DNA from: Brevundimonas poindexterae | Lineage (GTDB): Bacteria; Pseudomonadota; Alphaproteobacteria; Caulobacterales; Caulobacteraceae | Length of the DNA: 64,000 bases | Assembly (NCBI RefSeq): GCF_020524625.1 | Contig: NZ_JAIVLL010000005.1 | Location: 62,001 to 126,000, forward strand | Reading direction: 5' to 3' | Part shown: piece after piece, positions 53,954 through 63,911 of the stretch | How the letters are laid out: the number at the start of each line of letters is the position of its first letter | Position numbering within the stretch: the stretch's first letter is position 1 | Made by a program: the position numbers and the translations under genes | The notes under the pieces: model-generated | The model's input: only the letters and a program-made list of their open reading frames with translations | Database searches by the model: none | What the model was told of the DNA's origin: nothing

Positions 53954-55085
53954 GGTTGAGGGCGCTGGTGACCGAGACGTCATAGACCACCCGCGTGACG
54001 CTCTGGACCAGTTCGAAGAACTGCCGCAGTTCGGTCGAGCCCGAGCGCGGCACGAAGATCAGATCGTCGGGCCGGATCTCGAAATCCGAAGCGACGAACA
54101 GGCCGTTGGGCCCCGACAGATCGAGGCGGTAGACGACCGGCACGCCGCGCGGGCTGGGCCGCTGGGTCAGGCCGAGAGCACGGGCCGCCGCGGGGTCCTC
54201 GAAGCGGAAGATCAGCACCGACCGGGCATCGGCCGTATCCGGATTGGGGCCCCCGGCGCGGGCCAGAGCGGCAGCAAGCGTCAGCGGTCCGGGCCCGATT
54301 TCGGCCTGGGATACGGCGCCGAGCGCCCCCATCACGCTGTAGCGGCGCGGCTGGTACTCAAGCGTGACCCGGTCACCCGGGGCCAGCCGAACATTCTGGT
54401 CAAACCGGCGGGTCACGGTGGTGTAGGGCGCGCGCCAGGTCGCCTCGCCACGGCTCACCACGACCTCTACCTCTTCGGGCGCGCGGGCAGTCCCGCCGCT
54501 GGCCGCCACCACATCCAGCAACCGGTCCCGTCCGGTGGCCAGGGGCACACGGCCGGGGGTCCGCACCTCGCCCAGTACGGTGACGCCGGTGGAGGGCGCT
54601 TCGGCCAAGGTGACCGTCACCTGAGGATTGCCGACCCGTCCGACAAGAGCGCGGCGGATGGCGGCGCCGGCCTCGGCCACCGTCAGGCCCTCGACCCGCA
54701 CGGCCCCGGCGAAGGGGATCTGGATGGCGCCCCCACCGTCGACGACGGCCGGCGGCAGGGTCTGGCTGGCCCCCTGCACCGTGCCGCCACCGCCGCGCGA
54801 GCCGAACAGGGCGCCGCTGGGCTCATAGATGGAGACCGACAGGGTGTCGCCCACACCGATCCGGTCCAGCGGTACAACGCTTTCGGCGCCCGCGAGGGAG
54901 TCTCCGGCTTCCGCGGGAAGCGCCCGCAGGATCTGGCTGACCGTCGGGTCCAGATCGACCACGGCATAGGTCTGGTCTCCGGCCTGCGCCTCGACATCCC
55001 GCGCCGAAGGGCCCTCGACCGGCAGGGTCGAACAGCCGGCGACAGCACAGGTCAGGAAGACGGCAAGGAGGGACGGCCGGGTCAT
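53946..55085 (-). CDS. Polysaccharide export outer-membrane lipoprotein (Wza family)
   Basis: The protein has 379 residues with a lipoprotein signal (lipobox VAGC). It contains the Poly_export domain (LDRIGVGDTLSVSIYEP) and SLBB-type repeats (VTVLGEVRTPGRVPL; then ALARAGGPNPDTADARSVLI). It forms the outer-membrane exit pore for capsule or exopolysaccharide. Two glycosyltransferase genes and kdsD lie upstream on the same strand, consistent with one polysaccharide locus. Confidence 0.92.
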   Translation of the reverse strand: MTRPSLLAVFLTCAVAGCSTLPVEGPSARDVEAQAGDQTYAVVDLDPTVSQILRALPAEAGDSLAGAESVVPLDRIGVGDTLSVSIYEPSGALFGSRGGGGTVQGASQTLPPAVVDGGGAIQIPFAGAVRVEGLTVAEAGAAIRRALVGRVGNPQVTVTLAEAPSTGVTVLGEVRTPGRVPLATGRDRLLDVVAASGGTARAPEEVEVVVSRGEATWRAPYTTVTRRFDQNVRLAPGDRVTLEYQPRRYSVMGALGAVSQAEIGPGPLTLAAALARAGGPNPDTADARSVLIFRFEDPAAARALGLTQRPSPRGVPVVYRLDLSGPNGLFVASDFEIRPDDLIFVPRSGSTELRQFFELVQSVTRVVYDVSVTSALNLD

Positions 55086-55144
55086 GCCTCAGACTTACCG
55101 GCCTTTCCGGGGGGGCGCCAGTCGCTCCGTAAGCCGCCGAACCG

Positions 55145-56377
55145 TCAGATACCCGGTCGCATCTGCAGCGCCTCGGCGACGATGTGGAAGTGATCGCTCC
55201 AGGTCGCCGCCTTGTACGGCACGGGCTTCAGATCGCCCCGCGCGGCGCGCTCGATCGCCTTGTACCAGCCGGGGCCATCCAGCGGGTCGATCAGCTTCGC
55301 CTTGGGCACCAGTTCGCGGTGGGCGGCAATGTCCGAGGCGATCAGGGGCACGCCCATGGCCATGGCCTCGACCGCCGGAAGGTCGAAACCCTCCACCGCC
55401 GAGGGCGCGAGCACGCCCCGCGACGCGCGCATCAGGCGCGACAGGGCCGCGTCGGGCAGTTCCGACGCATGGTGCACCAGTCCCTGCAGCGGCGGGGACC
55501 GCTCCAGCAGGTCCATGACGGCCTCATTCTCCCAACCGCTCCGGCCGATCAGGACCAGGGCGGGCGCGTGCGTGCCCATATGCTCCTCCAGCCGCCGCCA
55601 CAGGGTCAGCAGGAAGGCCAGGTTCTTGCGGGCCTCGATGGTGCCCACATGCACGAACCAGGGCCGCTCGGCCGGTCGCCAGTCGGGGTCGGAAAAGGGC
55701 GGCTCCAGTCCCAGATGGGCGACCACTGTGGTGGGACGCTCAAGGCCTTCGGCTTCGGCAAACGTCTTCAGGACCCTGGCCGTCGTCTCCGAATTGACTA
55801 CCAGTACGGCGCCCTGACGCAGGGCCAGGCGGATGCGGGTGCGGTGGCGCGCAGCCTCGCCGGGTCGGCAGTATTCGGGATGGGTGATGGGGATGAGGTC
55901 GTGGACCATCAGTACGGACCGCGCGCCCTCGGCCGCCAGATCGGACAACAGGCGCGAACTGGTCAGGCCGCTGTGCCCGACGTTCACATACAGGCTGCCG
56001 CCGGGAATTTCGGACAGGGGCCGCGACTTGAGCATACGCGTCACGGCCTGTCGGCGGGGTTCCCGTTCAGCGTGGCGCGAGCCCGCCACGGACCGGTTCC
56101 CCCGGGGGCGGGCCAGCAGCTCGGTCAGGGTACGTTCGGCCTCGCCCACCGCGTCGCCCGTCCAGCGGGCGCGGGTCGAGGCCACCAGGTCGGCAAACCA
56201 TTTTCCGTCCAGAGCCAGCAGACGGTCGCCGCGCGTGCGCACCGGCACGAAGCGCACATCGGGGTGTCCCATCAGCCATTCGGCATAGGCCAGGCACACC
56301 CGATCCACGCCGGTCGGCGTGTTGCGGCCGCTGCGCTGCGCCAGCCGCCCGCCGTCGAACAGGACGGTGCGCGTCAC
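55145..56377 (-). CDS. GT4-type glycosyltransferase
   Basis: The protein has 410 residues from a GTG start. A C-terminal GT4 fold shows the nucleotide-sugar region VHVGTIEARKNLAFLL and the acidic pair motif in APSAVEGFDLPAVEAMAMG (E-x7-E). The N-terminal half is the acceptor-binding lobe. It probably adds one sugar to the polysaccharide exported by the neighbouring Wza-type protein. Confidence 0.9.
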   Translation of the reverse strand: MTRTVLFDGGRLAQRSGRNTPTGVDRVCLAYAEWLMGHPDVRFVPVRTRGDRLLALDGKWFADLVASTRARWTGDAVGEAERTLTELLARPRGNRSVAGSRHAEREPRRQAVTRMLKSRPLSEIPGGSLYVNVGHSGLTSSRLLSDLAAEGARSVLMVHDLIPITHPEYCRPGEAARHRTRIRLALRQGAVLVVNSETTARVLKTFAEAEGLERPTTVVAHLGLEPPFSDPDWRPAERPWFVHVGTIEARKNLAFLLTLWRRLEEHMGTHAPALVLIGRSGWENEAVMDLLERSPPLQGLVHHASELPDAALSRLMRASRGVLAPSAVEGFDLPAVEAMAMGVPLIASDIAAHRELVPKAKLIDPLDGPGWYKAIERAARGDLKPVPYKAATWSDHFHIVAEALQMRPGI

Positions 56378-56379
56378 GC

Positions 56380-57678
56380 TCAGCGCACCTTGTCGTAAAG
56401 GGCGCGCAGGCGCGCCTGATAGGCTTCCGGGCTGAATGTCTGCGCCTGGATCCGGCCCCGGGCCGAAAGGTCGGCTGCCAGATCGTCGTCGGCGTCCAGC
56501 GTCCGGATCAGGGCCGAAATGGCCGCCGTATCATAGGGGTCCGCCATCAGGGCCGCATCACCAGCCACCTCCGGCAGCGAAGCCGCCGTCGAGGTCACGA
56601 CTGGCGTGCCCAGCGCCATCGATTCCAGCACCGGCAGGCCAAAGCCCTCATAGATCGACGGGAACAGGGTGCCGCGCGCGCCCCGGATCAGATCGACCAG
56701 CAGCGAGAACGGCAGGAAGTCATACAGGCGGATGCGCTTCTCGCGCGCCTTCTTGGTGCGGCGGACCTGATGCATCAGGGCCGTCTCGTCCTCGTCCAGC
56801 CAGGCGCGTCCCCCGACCACGACAAGGGGGCGGGTCGATCCGGACGTCAGATAGGCCTCGACGATCCGGCCGAGGTTCTTCTTGGGCTCGATGGCACCGA
56901 AATAGAGATAGTACCCCTTCCACTCCAGCTGATGGGCGCTGGCCAGCTCGGAGGCGACCGTCTCGTCCGATCGGGCCAGCAGGCGGGGCGGAATACCGAC
57001 CGACTGCCAGGTCACGCTGATGCGGTCTTCGCCGACCCCCAGAATATCCATGACGTCGCGCTTCGTCGCTTCGGACACCACGGCGATGTGGTCGGCCTTC
57101 CGCGCGATTTGACGGCACAGCCCCATGAACAGCCGCTTGTTGTCCAGCGTCGTATGCGGCAGGCGCAGCGGGATCAGGTCGTGGATGGTGTAGACATTGG
57201 GCACGCCCCGCGCCTGGCACGGCAGGACCGTGGTCCAGTGCATGATGTCCGGGCGTTCGATCTGCGCACGGGGGCGGAAGCTGAGGGGGGTGAACACCCG
57301 ATCGGCGGCAAAGGCCCGATTGGCGGTCGAAAACAGCCGGGGTGAGCTCCAGTAGGCCGAGGCGGCAGGACGCCCCCCGCCGCGCGAGGGCCAGATCACC
57401 GTGTCGCTCGGCACAATGCCGCTCGCCGTCTTGCCGAGACGCGCCGTCATCGTCTCGAACTTGCGCTGCAGCGGGCGGTCCCGGGGCGTGTGGGCGTCGA
57501 TCAGGGCGATCTCGTTCAGGATCGGCCGCTTCTTGTTGATGTTGGCGTTCGGCCCGTACAGGATCTGGGTATCCAGACCCGCGTCATTGAGATTCCGGAG
57601 CAGGTTCCGCCCATAGGTGGCGATCCCGGTGCCCTTGGCCATGCCGATGTTGAAGCCGTCGATACAGACCCGGGTCAT
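56380..57678 (-). CDS. GT4-type glycosyltransferase
   Basis: The protein has 432 residues. GT4 signatures are GTGIATYGRNLL at the N-terminus, YFGAIEPKKNLGRIV, and FPSIYEGFGLPVLESMALG (E-x7-E). It ends two bases before the next glycosyltransferase gene begins and follows kdsD by one base, so the three are surely one transcript. Confidence 0.92.
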   Translation of the reverse strand: MTRVCIDGFNIGMAKGTGIATYGRNLLRNLNDAGLDTQILYGPNANINKKRPILNEIALIDAHTPRDRPLQRKFETMTARLGKTASGIVPSDTVIWPSRGGGRPAASAYWSSPRLFSTANRAFAADRVFTPLSFRPRAQIERPDIMHWTTVLPCQARGVPNVYTIHDLIPLRLPHTTLDNKRLFMGLCRQIARKADHIAVVSEATKRDVMDILGVGEDRISVTWQSVGIPPRLLARSDETVASELASAHQLEWKGYYLYFGAIEPKKNLGRIVEAYLTSGSTRPLVVVGGRAWLDEDETALMHQVRRTKKAREKRIRLYDFLPFSLLVDLIRGARGTLFPSIYEGFGLPVLESMALGTPVVTSTAASLPEVAGDAALMADPYDTAAISALIRTLDADDDLAADLSARGRIQAQTFSPEAYQARLRALYDKVR

Positions 57679-57679
57679 G

Positions 57680-58678
57680 TCAGGAGACGTAGCCTGCCTG
57701 CATCAGTTCGGCGAGGTGGATGATGGCCACCGGGCGCTCGTCCTCGACCACCAGCAGGGTCGAGATACGGTTCTGGGTCAGCAGGTCGACGGCGTCGCTC
57801 ATCCGGGCGTCGGGTGAGACCTGTTTGGGGTTGCGGCTCATGATGTCGGCGGCGGTCAGGCCCTTGAGCGAGGGCGGGTCCTCGCCGAAGGTGCGACGCA
57901 CATCGCCGTCGGTGATGATCCCGGCCAGGCGACCGTCAGCATCGACCACGGCGGTCGCGCCCTTCATCCCCTCGGTGATGGCCGAGATGACGTCGGCAAA
58001 CGGGGTATCGAGCGCGACGGTGGCGACCTTGCGCGGGCGGTCCCCCATCCAGTCGCGCACGCTCTGCAGGCTCATGCCCAGCTTGCCGCCGGGGTGGTGC
58101 AGGCCGAAGGCCTCGGCCGAGAAGCCCCGCCGCTCCATGAGCACCATGGCCAGGGCGTCGCCCAGCGCGAGCGTCATCAGGGTCGAGGTGGTGGGCGCCA
58201 GATTGTTCGGACAGGCCTCGGCCACCTGGGGCAGTTGCAACAGGACCGCGCTGTTGCGGCCCAGGAAGCTCTGCGGGCGCTGGGTCATGCCGATCACAGG
58301 AATCCCGCGCCGCTGGCAGAAGATCAGGGGATCGCGAAGCTCGCGGCTTTCGCCCGAGTTCGAGATGGCCAGCAGGGTACAGTCGTCGCGCAGCATGCCG
58401 AGGTCGCCGTGGCTCATCTCCGCGGGGTGGACGAAAAAGGCATTGGTGCCGGTCGAGGCCAGGGTCGCCGCCAGCTTTCCGCCGATGTGGCCCGACTTGC
58501 CCATGCCGGTCACCACCAGATAGCCGGGGCGTGACAGGATCACCGAACAGGCGCGTGCGACGCTGTCGTCCAGCCCGGCCTCAAGCGCTTCCAGCGCTTC
58601 GCGGTTCAGGCGGATCACCTGACGGGCGTGGTCCGTAATTGCCCGGGTCGTGTCGGCATCGAAGGGGGGCTGGGTCAT
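57680..58678 (-). CDS. kdsD: Arabinose-5-phosphate isomerase (KdsD/KpsF family)
   Basis: The protein has 332 residues from the ATG at 58678. A SIS sugar-phosphate domain (VTGMGKSGHIGGKLAATLAS; ISNSGESRELRDPL) is followed by two CBS domains. It makes arabinose-5-phosphate, the precursor of Kdo. As the first gene of this polysaccharide transcript it may supply Kdo for a capsule or LPS-type linker. Confidence 0.92.
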   Translation of the reverse strand: MTQPPFDADTTRAITDHARQVIRLNREALEALEAGLDDSVARACSVILSRPGYLVVTGMGKSGHIGGKLAATLASTGTNAFFVHPAEMSHGDLGMLRDDCTLLAISNSGESRELRDPLIFCQRRGIPVIGMTQRPQSFLGRNSAVLLQLPQVAEACPNNLAPTTSTLMTLALGDALAMVLMERRGFSAEAFGLHHPGGKLGMSLQSVRDWMGDRPRKVATVALDTPFADVISAITEGMKGATAVVDADGRLAGIITDGDVRRTFGEDPPSLKGLTAADIMSRNPKQVSPDARMSDAVDLLTQNRISTLLVVEDERPVAIIHLAELMQAGYVS

Positions 58679-58961
58679 GTCACCTGTGCCTTTGCGACCG
58701 TAGCCGGCCCGCAGTATCGAGGCGGCAGGGTGTGCCGCATCGCGCCTGTTTTCACAATGCCGAACCCGGTTCGCGAGCAAGGTTGAAGTACGGGTTTGAC
58801 CCAACCGCCGATACGCGACAACCTTTGCCGCAACGGGGCGTTAGCAAGGCCACGACCCGACCCCGCCGTCCTCCTCCCCCTCCGGACGGCAATTTTCCAA
58901 GACTGTGGCCGGCGCCGTACTGCGCCGCCCGATGGCATGACAAGGACCTGACCGCACCCTG

Positions 58962-59753
58962 ATGACGGCCGCAATCGCCCAGCCCGATCCCCACGACATC
59001 GCACCGCCCCCGGCCCCTTCGGCCCTGACGGCCGGACGCGACCCTGTCGCCCTGTTTCTGGATCTGGACGGCGTGCTGGCGCCGATTGAGGCGCGTCCCG
59101 ACGACGTTGTCCCCGACCCCCGCCGCACCCGGCTGCTGGATCGCGTGGTCGAGGCCCTCGACGGGCGGGTTGCTGTGCTCAGCGGGCGGAGCATCTCCGA
59201 TGTTGATCGTATTCTCGAGCGTCGGATCGCGGCGGTGGCCGGTGTGCACGGGCTGGAACGCCGGACCGCCGACGGCCAGATCGATAGTGTGGGGGCCGAG
59301 GCCGACGTCGCCCTGGCGGCCGAAAGCCTGACGGACGCACTCAGCGACGCCATCGCCGCCGGTGTCCAGCTCGAGAACAAGGGCGTCGGAGTGGCCATCC
59401 ATTATCGGAATGCGCCGGACCGGGGTCCCGAGGTCCGCCATGCCGCCACTGTGGAGGCCCGCGCGCGTGGACTTCACCTGCAGCCGGGCCATATGGTCGT
59501 GGAACTGAAGGGCGGCGACACCGACAAGGGCCGGGCGCTGGCCACCTTCCTGACCGAGGCGCCCTTCGCCGGCGCCCGCCCCGTCATGATCGGCGATGAC
59601 CGGACCGATGAGGCCGCCTTCCGCGCCGCCGAGGCGGCAGGTGGGTTCGGCATTCTGGTCGATCCCCGCTGGGTCAGCGCCGCGCGCTACAGCCTGCCGG
59701 ACACGGCGGCCGTCGCGGCCTGGCTGGCAGGATTTGCGGAGGGTGTCCGATGA
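58962..59753 (+). CDS. otsB: Trehalose-6-phosphate phosphatase
   Basis: The protein has 263 residues. The HAD signature LFLDLDGVLAP gives Asp34 and Asp36, followed by LSGRSISD and the C-terminal IGDDRTDE metal motif. It removes phosphate from trehalose-6-phosphate. Its stop overlaps the next start (ATGA). It is divergent from kdsD across 283 bp that hold no gene. Confidence 0.93.
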   Translation: MTAAIAQPDPHDIAPPPAPSALTAGRDPVALFLDLDGVLAPIEARPDDVVPDPRRTRLLDRVVEALDGRVAVLSGRSISDVDRILERRIAAVAGVHGLERRTADGQIDSVGAEADVALAAESLTDALSDAIAAGVQLENKGVGVAIHYRNAPDRGPEVRHAATVEARARGLHLQPGHMVVELKGGDTDKGRALATFLTEAPFAGARPVMIGDDRTDEAAFRAAEAAGGFGILVDPRWVSAARYSLPDTAAVAAWLAGFAEGVR

Positions 59754-61534
59754 AACCGTCGCTGGACCTCGCTCCCATCGGCAACTGTGCCGTCAGCGCC
59801 CTGATCGATCGTCAGGGACGCTACGTCTGGGCCTGTGCGCCGCGCGTCGACGGCGACCCGCTGTTCTCGTCCCTGATGGACGGCTCCGACCCCGAGCACG
59901 GCTTCTGGGATGTGGTGCTGAAGGATCAGGTGCGCGCCGAGCAGAAGTATCTGCGCAATACGCCGGTTCTCCGTACTGTTCTCCATGCGGTCGATGGTTC
60001 GGCCCTCGAGATCATCGACTTTTGCCCGCGTCATGCGCACCAGCAACGCACCTATCGCCCCCTGGCCTTCGCGCGGGTGATCCGCCCGCTGTCCGGGACG
60101 CCGCGCATCGCCATCCGCCTGCGACCGGCGGCCGACTGGGGCGCCCGCCCGGCGGACCGCACCCACGGCTCGAACCACATCCGCTACCTGTGCACCGGGG
60201 CAACCTTCCGGCTGACGACCGACTGCCCCGTCAGCCACATACTCAACGAGCGCACCTTCAGGCTGGAAAAGCCCTACGCCTTCTTCTTCGGTCCGGATGA
60301 GGTCTATGACCAGGACGTCGGCCCCGGCGTCAGCGCGGCGCTGGACCGCACGGTCGGCTATTGGCGCGACTGGGTGCGCAAACTCTATCTGCCGCTCGAC
60401 TGGCAGGAAGCGGTGATCCGCTCGGCCATCACCCTGAAGCTCTGCGCCTATGAGGAGACCGGGGCCATCGTCGCCGCCCTGACGACCTCGGTGCCGGAGT
60501 TCCCAGGCAGTGGCCGCAACTGGGACTATCGGTACTGCTGGATCCGCGACGCCTATTACACGGTGCGCGCACTGAACCGGCTGGGCGCTGTCGACATCCT
60601 CGAAAACTATCTGGTCTATCTGCGCAATCTGGTGGACCAGGCCGACGGAGGGCATGTCCAGCCCGTCTATGGTGTGGGGCTGGAGCCCGCCATCACCGAG
60701 ACCATCGTCGATACGGTCGAGGGCTATCACGGCATGAAGCCCGTCCGGGTCGGCAACCAGGCGCACGAGCATCTGCAGCATGATGTGTACGGACAGATTG
60801 TCCTGCCGCTCGTCCAGGCCTTCTATGACCAGCGCATGATCCGGCCGGGCACGCTGGAGGATTTCGAGGCCTTGGAACGGGTCGGCCAGCGCGCCTTCGA
60901 CATGCATGACCAGCCCGATGCCGGTCTGTGGGAGTTCAGGACCTTTGCCCGGGTTCACACCTATTCCTCGGTGATGTGCTGGGCTGCGTGCGACCGCCTG
61001 GCCAAGGCGGCCCTGCATCTGGGGCTGAAGGATCGCGCGGCGGACTGGGCCGAGAAGGCGCGCACCATCCGTACCCGGATCGAGGCCGAGACCTATCGCG
61101 AGGAGGAGGGCCATTTCGCCGCCAGCTTCGGCGGCGACGAGCTGGATGCCTCCCTGCTACAGTTGACCGATGTCGGATTCCTGCCCGCCAACGACCGCCG
61201 GATGGCGCGCACCTTCGAGGTGATCGAGCGCGATCTGAAGAAGGGGCCCTTCCTGTTCCGCTATGTGGAGCCGGACGACTTCGGCGAGCCCGAGACGGCC
61301 TTCAACTTCTGCACCTTCTGGTTCATCGAGGCCCTGCACCAGAACGGCCGCGATGAAGAGGCCCGCGCTATCTTCGAGGAAATGCTGGCAAGACGCACCC
61401 ATGCCGGCCTGCTCAGCGAGGACATCGCCGTCGAGAGCGGAGAGCTGTGGGGCAACTATCCGCAGACCTATTCGCTGGTCGGCATCATCAACTGCGCCAT
61501 CCTTCTCAGCCGCTCGTGGACGGACGTGCGATGA
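59750..61534 (+). CDS. GH15-family glycoside hydrolase (glucoamylase/trehalase-like)
   Basis: The protein has 594 residues with no signal peptide. Family signatures are ETGAIVAALTTSVPE, NWDYRYCWIRDAYY and the C-terminal SGELWGNYPQTYSLVG. It is encoded inside the trehalose block with ATGA overlaps on both sides. Cytoplasmic GH15 members of this kind include trehalases and glucoamylases, so it may break down or balance trehalose; the substrate is not proven. Confidence 0.9.
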   Translation: MKPSLDLAPIGNCAVSALIDRQGRYVWACAPRVDGDPLFSSLMDGSDPEHGFWDVVLKDQVRAEQKYLRNTPVLRTVLHAVDGSALEIIDFCPRHAHQQRTYRPLAFARVIRPLSGTPRIAIRLRPAADWGARPADRTHGSNHIRYLCTGATFRLTTDCPVSHILNERTFRLEKPYAFFFGPDEVYDQDVGPGVSAALDRTVGYWRDWVRKLYLPLDWQEAVIRSAITLKLCAYEETGAIVAALTTSVPEFPGSGRNWDYRYCWIRDAYYTVRALNRLGAVDILENYLVYLRNLVDQADGGHVQPVYGVGLEPAITETIVDTVEGYHGMKPVRVGNQAHEHLQHDVYGQIVLPLVQAFYDQRMIRPGTLEDFEALERVGQRAFDMHDQPDAGLWEFRTFARVHTYSSVMCWAACDRLAKAALHLGLKDRAADWAEKARTIRTRIEAETYREEEGHFAASFGGDELDASLLQLTDVGFLPANDRRMARTFEVIERDLKKGPFLFRYVEPDDFGEPETAFNFCTFWFIEALHQNGRDEEARAIFEEMLARRTHAGLLSEDIAVESGELWGNYPQTYSLVGIINCAILLSRSWTDVR

Positions 61535-62940
61535 GCCGCCTGATCGTCGTTTCCAACCGCGTGTCTGCCCCCACCGATCCCTCGGCGGGGTCGGCGGGCG
61601 GGCTGGCCATGGCCCTGTCGGCCGCGCTCCGGAAATACGACGGCCTGTGGTTCGGCTGGTCGGGGAACACCACGCCCGAGTGGAAGCCCGAGGCCCAGAT
61701 TGAGGACCGTGCGGGCGTCACGGTGGCTCTGGTCGATCTCGAGCCGCAGGACGTCGAGGAATATTACAACGGCTATGCCAACAAGACGCTGTGGCCGCTG
61801 TTCCACCATCGGGTCGACCTTTCGGCCTACGAGCGGTCGTTCGGCGAGGGCTATGAGCGCACCAATGCCCGGTTCGCCGAGGCGCTGGCGCCGCTGATCC
61901 AGCCGGACGACCTGATCTGGATCCACGATTATCACATGATCCCGCTGGCCCGGGACCTGCGCCGGCGAGGCATCCGCAACCGGATCGGCTTCTTCCTGCA
62001 CACGCCCTGGCCGGTGCGACAGCTGCTGGTCACGCTGCCCTATCACCGGCGGCTGGTGGAATCGCTGTTCGACTTCGACCTGCTGGGCTTTCACACCCGC
62101 GAGTGGCTGGACCTCTTCCGGGACTATGTGGCGTCAGAGCCGGGCATCCACGGGCGACTGTTGCCGAATGACGCCCTGATGGCGTTCGGCAAGACCGTGC
62201 AGACGGGCGTCTTCCCGATCGGCATCGACGTGGACGCCTTCCTGGAAGCGCGCAACTCGGTGCTCGGTGTGCGCACCTATGACCGCATGGCCGCATCCGC
62301 CGCCTTCCGGTCCATGATCGTGGGCGTGGACCGGCTGGACTATTCCAAGGGCCTCGAACAGCGGCTGCTGGGCTATGAGCAGTTCCTCGAAGACCAGCCG
62401 GACCAGCGTGGACAGGTCTTCCTGCTGCAGGTCACCCCGCTCTCTCGCGACGACGTCGACACCTATCAGGACATTCGCGGCCGCCTCGACAGCCTGGCGG
62501 GTCACGTCAATGGCACCTATGGCGATGTGGACTGGCAGCCCGTGCGCTACCTGAACCGCACCTATCGCCGCGACCAGTTGGCCGGCATCTACCGCGCCGC
62601 GCGCGTCGCCCTGGTCACGCCCCTTCGCGACGGCATGAACCTGGTCGCCAAGGAATATGTGGCCGCCCAGGACCCCGACGACCCGGGCGTGCTGATCCTG
62701 TCGCGCTTCGCCGGCGCGGCCGAGGAGATGACCGAGGCCCTGCTGATCAATCCCTTCAGCCGCGAGGAAATCTCGGACGCCCTCAGCCGCGCGCTCGCCA
62801 TGCCGCTGGCCGAGCGCAAGGACCGCTGGCAGGCCCTGATGCAGGTGGTGCGGGAGAGCGATGTCTCCCTCTGGCGCGACCTGTTCGTCTCGACCCTGCG
62901 GTCGATTCCGGCCGGGGGAGGGGCGGTGCCCGAGGTCTGA
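61531..62940 (+). CDS. otsA: Trehalose-6-phosphate synthase
   Basis: The protein has 469 residues from the ATG at 61531, overlapping the GH15 stop. GT20 signatures are LIVVSNRVSAP, WIHDYHMIPLA, FFLHTPWP, VGVDRLDYSKGLEQR and TPLRDGMNLVAKEYVA. It joins glucose from UDP-glucose to glucose-6-phosphate. Together with OtsB it makes trehalose, an osmotic and desiccation protectant. Confidence 0.95.
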   Translation: MSRLIVVSNRVSAPTDPSAGSAGGLAMALSAALRKYDGLWFGWSGNTTPEWKPEAQIEDRAGVTVALVDLEPQDVEEYYNGYANKTLWPLFHHRVDLSAYERSFGEGYERTNARFAEALAPLIQPDDLIWIHDYHMIPLARDLRRRGIRNRIGFFLHTPWPVRQLLVTLPYHRRLVESLFDFDLLGFHTREWLDLFRDYVASEPGIHGRLLPNDALMAFGKTVQTGVFPIGIDVDAFLEARNSVLGVRTYDRMAASAAFRSMIVGVDRLDYSKGLEQRLLGYEQFLEDQPDQRGQVFLLQVTPLSRDDVDTYQDIRGRLDSLAGHVNGTYGDVDWQPVRYLNRTYRRDQLAGIYRAARVALVTPLRDGMNLVAKEYVAAQDPDDPGVLILSRFAGAAEEMTEALLINPFSREEISDALSRALAMPLAERKDRWQALMQVVRESDVSLWRDLFVSTLRSIPAGGGAVPEV

Positions 62941-62944
62941 GGCC

Positions 62945-63910
62945 TCAGTTGAGGGCGCCGCTCAGCCAGTGAAGGACATTGAGGACGAACTGCTCGTCGT
63001 CATGACCCTCGGTTGTCAGACCGAAACGAAAGTCCTCGCGTTGCTCCTCGGGTGGAAAATGGATCATCTGCGCGGTCAGCATGCCCGCCTCGCCCAGCAC
63101 GACCACCCGGCCGCGGCCGTGCTCGAAAGCCAGCCCCTGTGCCGACAACGCCGGCAACGACAGGGCCATGAACACCGATTGGCGGGACTCTCCCTCATTC
63201 ATTCGATCACGGATCGTCTGCAAGGTTTCCTGATCTGCTGCCTCCCGGTCGTGGGGGCCGGTGATCAACAGCATGAACGCGCCCGGCGGACCGGACAGCG
63301 ACTGGCCGGTAAAGCTGCGCACCAGCCCCACGGCTTCAGCCGCAGTCCGACCTCTCAGGATCGGGTGATCGCCCAGGGCGTCGCCCTCGAAGATCAGATT
63401 GCTGGTGACGCCTGTCTCGGTGGGCCGAAATGCGTAGCCCGTACCCATCTGGACCCCCAGACGGCCAGCCAGAGCCTGTGCGGCCGAACCGTGGGGTGCA
63501 TGATCCGCCGCCAGCAACAATGACCCGCCGTGGCGCACCCAGGTATCGAGGGCGATGATCTCGGCCTCGGTGAAGGCAGAGCCCTCGGTCAGGGAACGGG
63601 CGGCCGGGTTCGAAATGACCAGCACATCCACGCCATCAAGCGCGCCGGGCGTATCGAAGCTGAGCGTGCCGGCCACGACCTCATAGCCGTCCGCCCGGGC
63701 CAGCGCCGTGAAGCCCATATAGCGTCCGTCGATCGTCTGGACGCTGCCATGGGCCGCATCCAGCAGGATCCGCGGCCCCTCAGAGGCGTAGGCCGGATTG
63801 GCCACGACGGGCCGGTAGTCCGGGTCGCCCATCTGCTCCTGGGCCGTCACAGGGGGAGCCGCGAGCAGGGACAGGACTACCGTCATCCCTGCCAGCAGGC
63901 GAATGCACAT
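62945..63910 (-). CDS. Exported ThuA/DUF4350-like protein
   Basis: The protein has 321 residues from the ATG at 63910 with a signal peptide (MCIRLLAGMTVVLSLLAAPPVTAQ). It has a class I glutamine-amidotransferase-like fold: ILLDAAHGSVQTI, DVLVISNPAA and WVRHGGSLLLAADHAPHG. The usual catalytic Cys is not evident, so a sugar- or ligand-binding role is as likely as catalysis. It is convergent with otsA. Confidence 0.7.
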   Translation of the reverse strand: MCIRLLAGMTVVLSLLAAPPVTAQEQMGDPDYRPVVANPAYASEGPRILLDAAHGSVQTIDGRYMGFTALARADGYEVVAGTLSFDTPGALDGVDVLVISNPAARSLTEGSAFTEAEIIALDTWVRHGGSLLLAADHAPHGSAAQALAGRLGVQMGTGYAFRPTETGVTSNLIFEGDALGDHPILRGRTAAEAVGLVRSFTGQSLSGPPGAFMLLITGPHDREAADQETLQTIRDRMNEGESRQSVFMALSLPALSAQGLAFEHGRGRVVVLGEAGMLTAQMIHFPPEEQREDFRFGLTTEGHDDEQFVLNVLHWLSGALN

Positions 63911-63911
63911 C

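Noticed and set aside
53943..56398. Plus-strand open frames over the Wza-type and glycosyltransferase genes
   Set aside because: They are antisense to recognised genes and have compositions typical of shadow frames.
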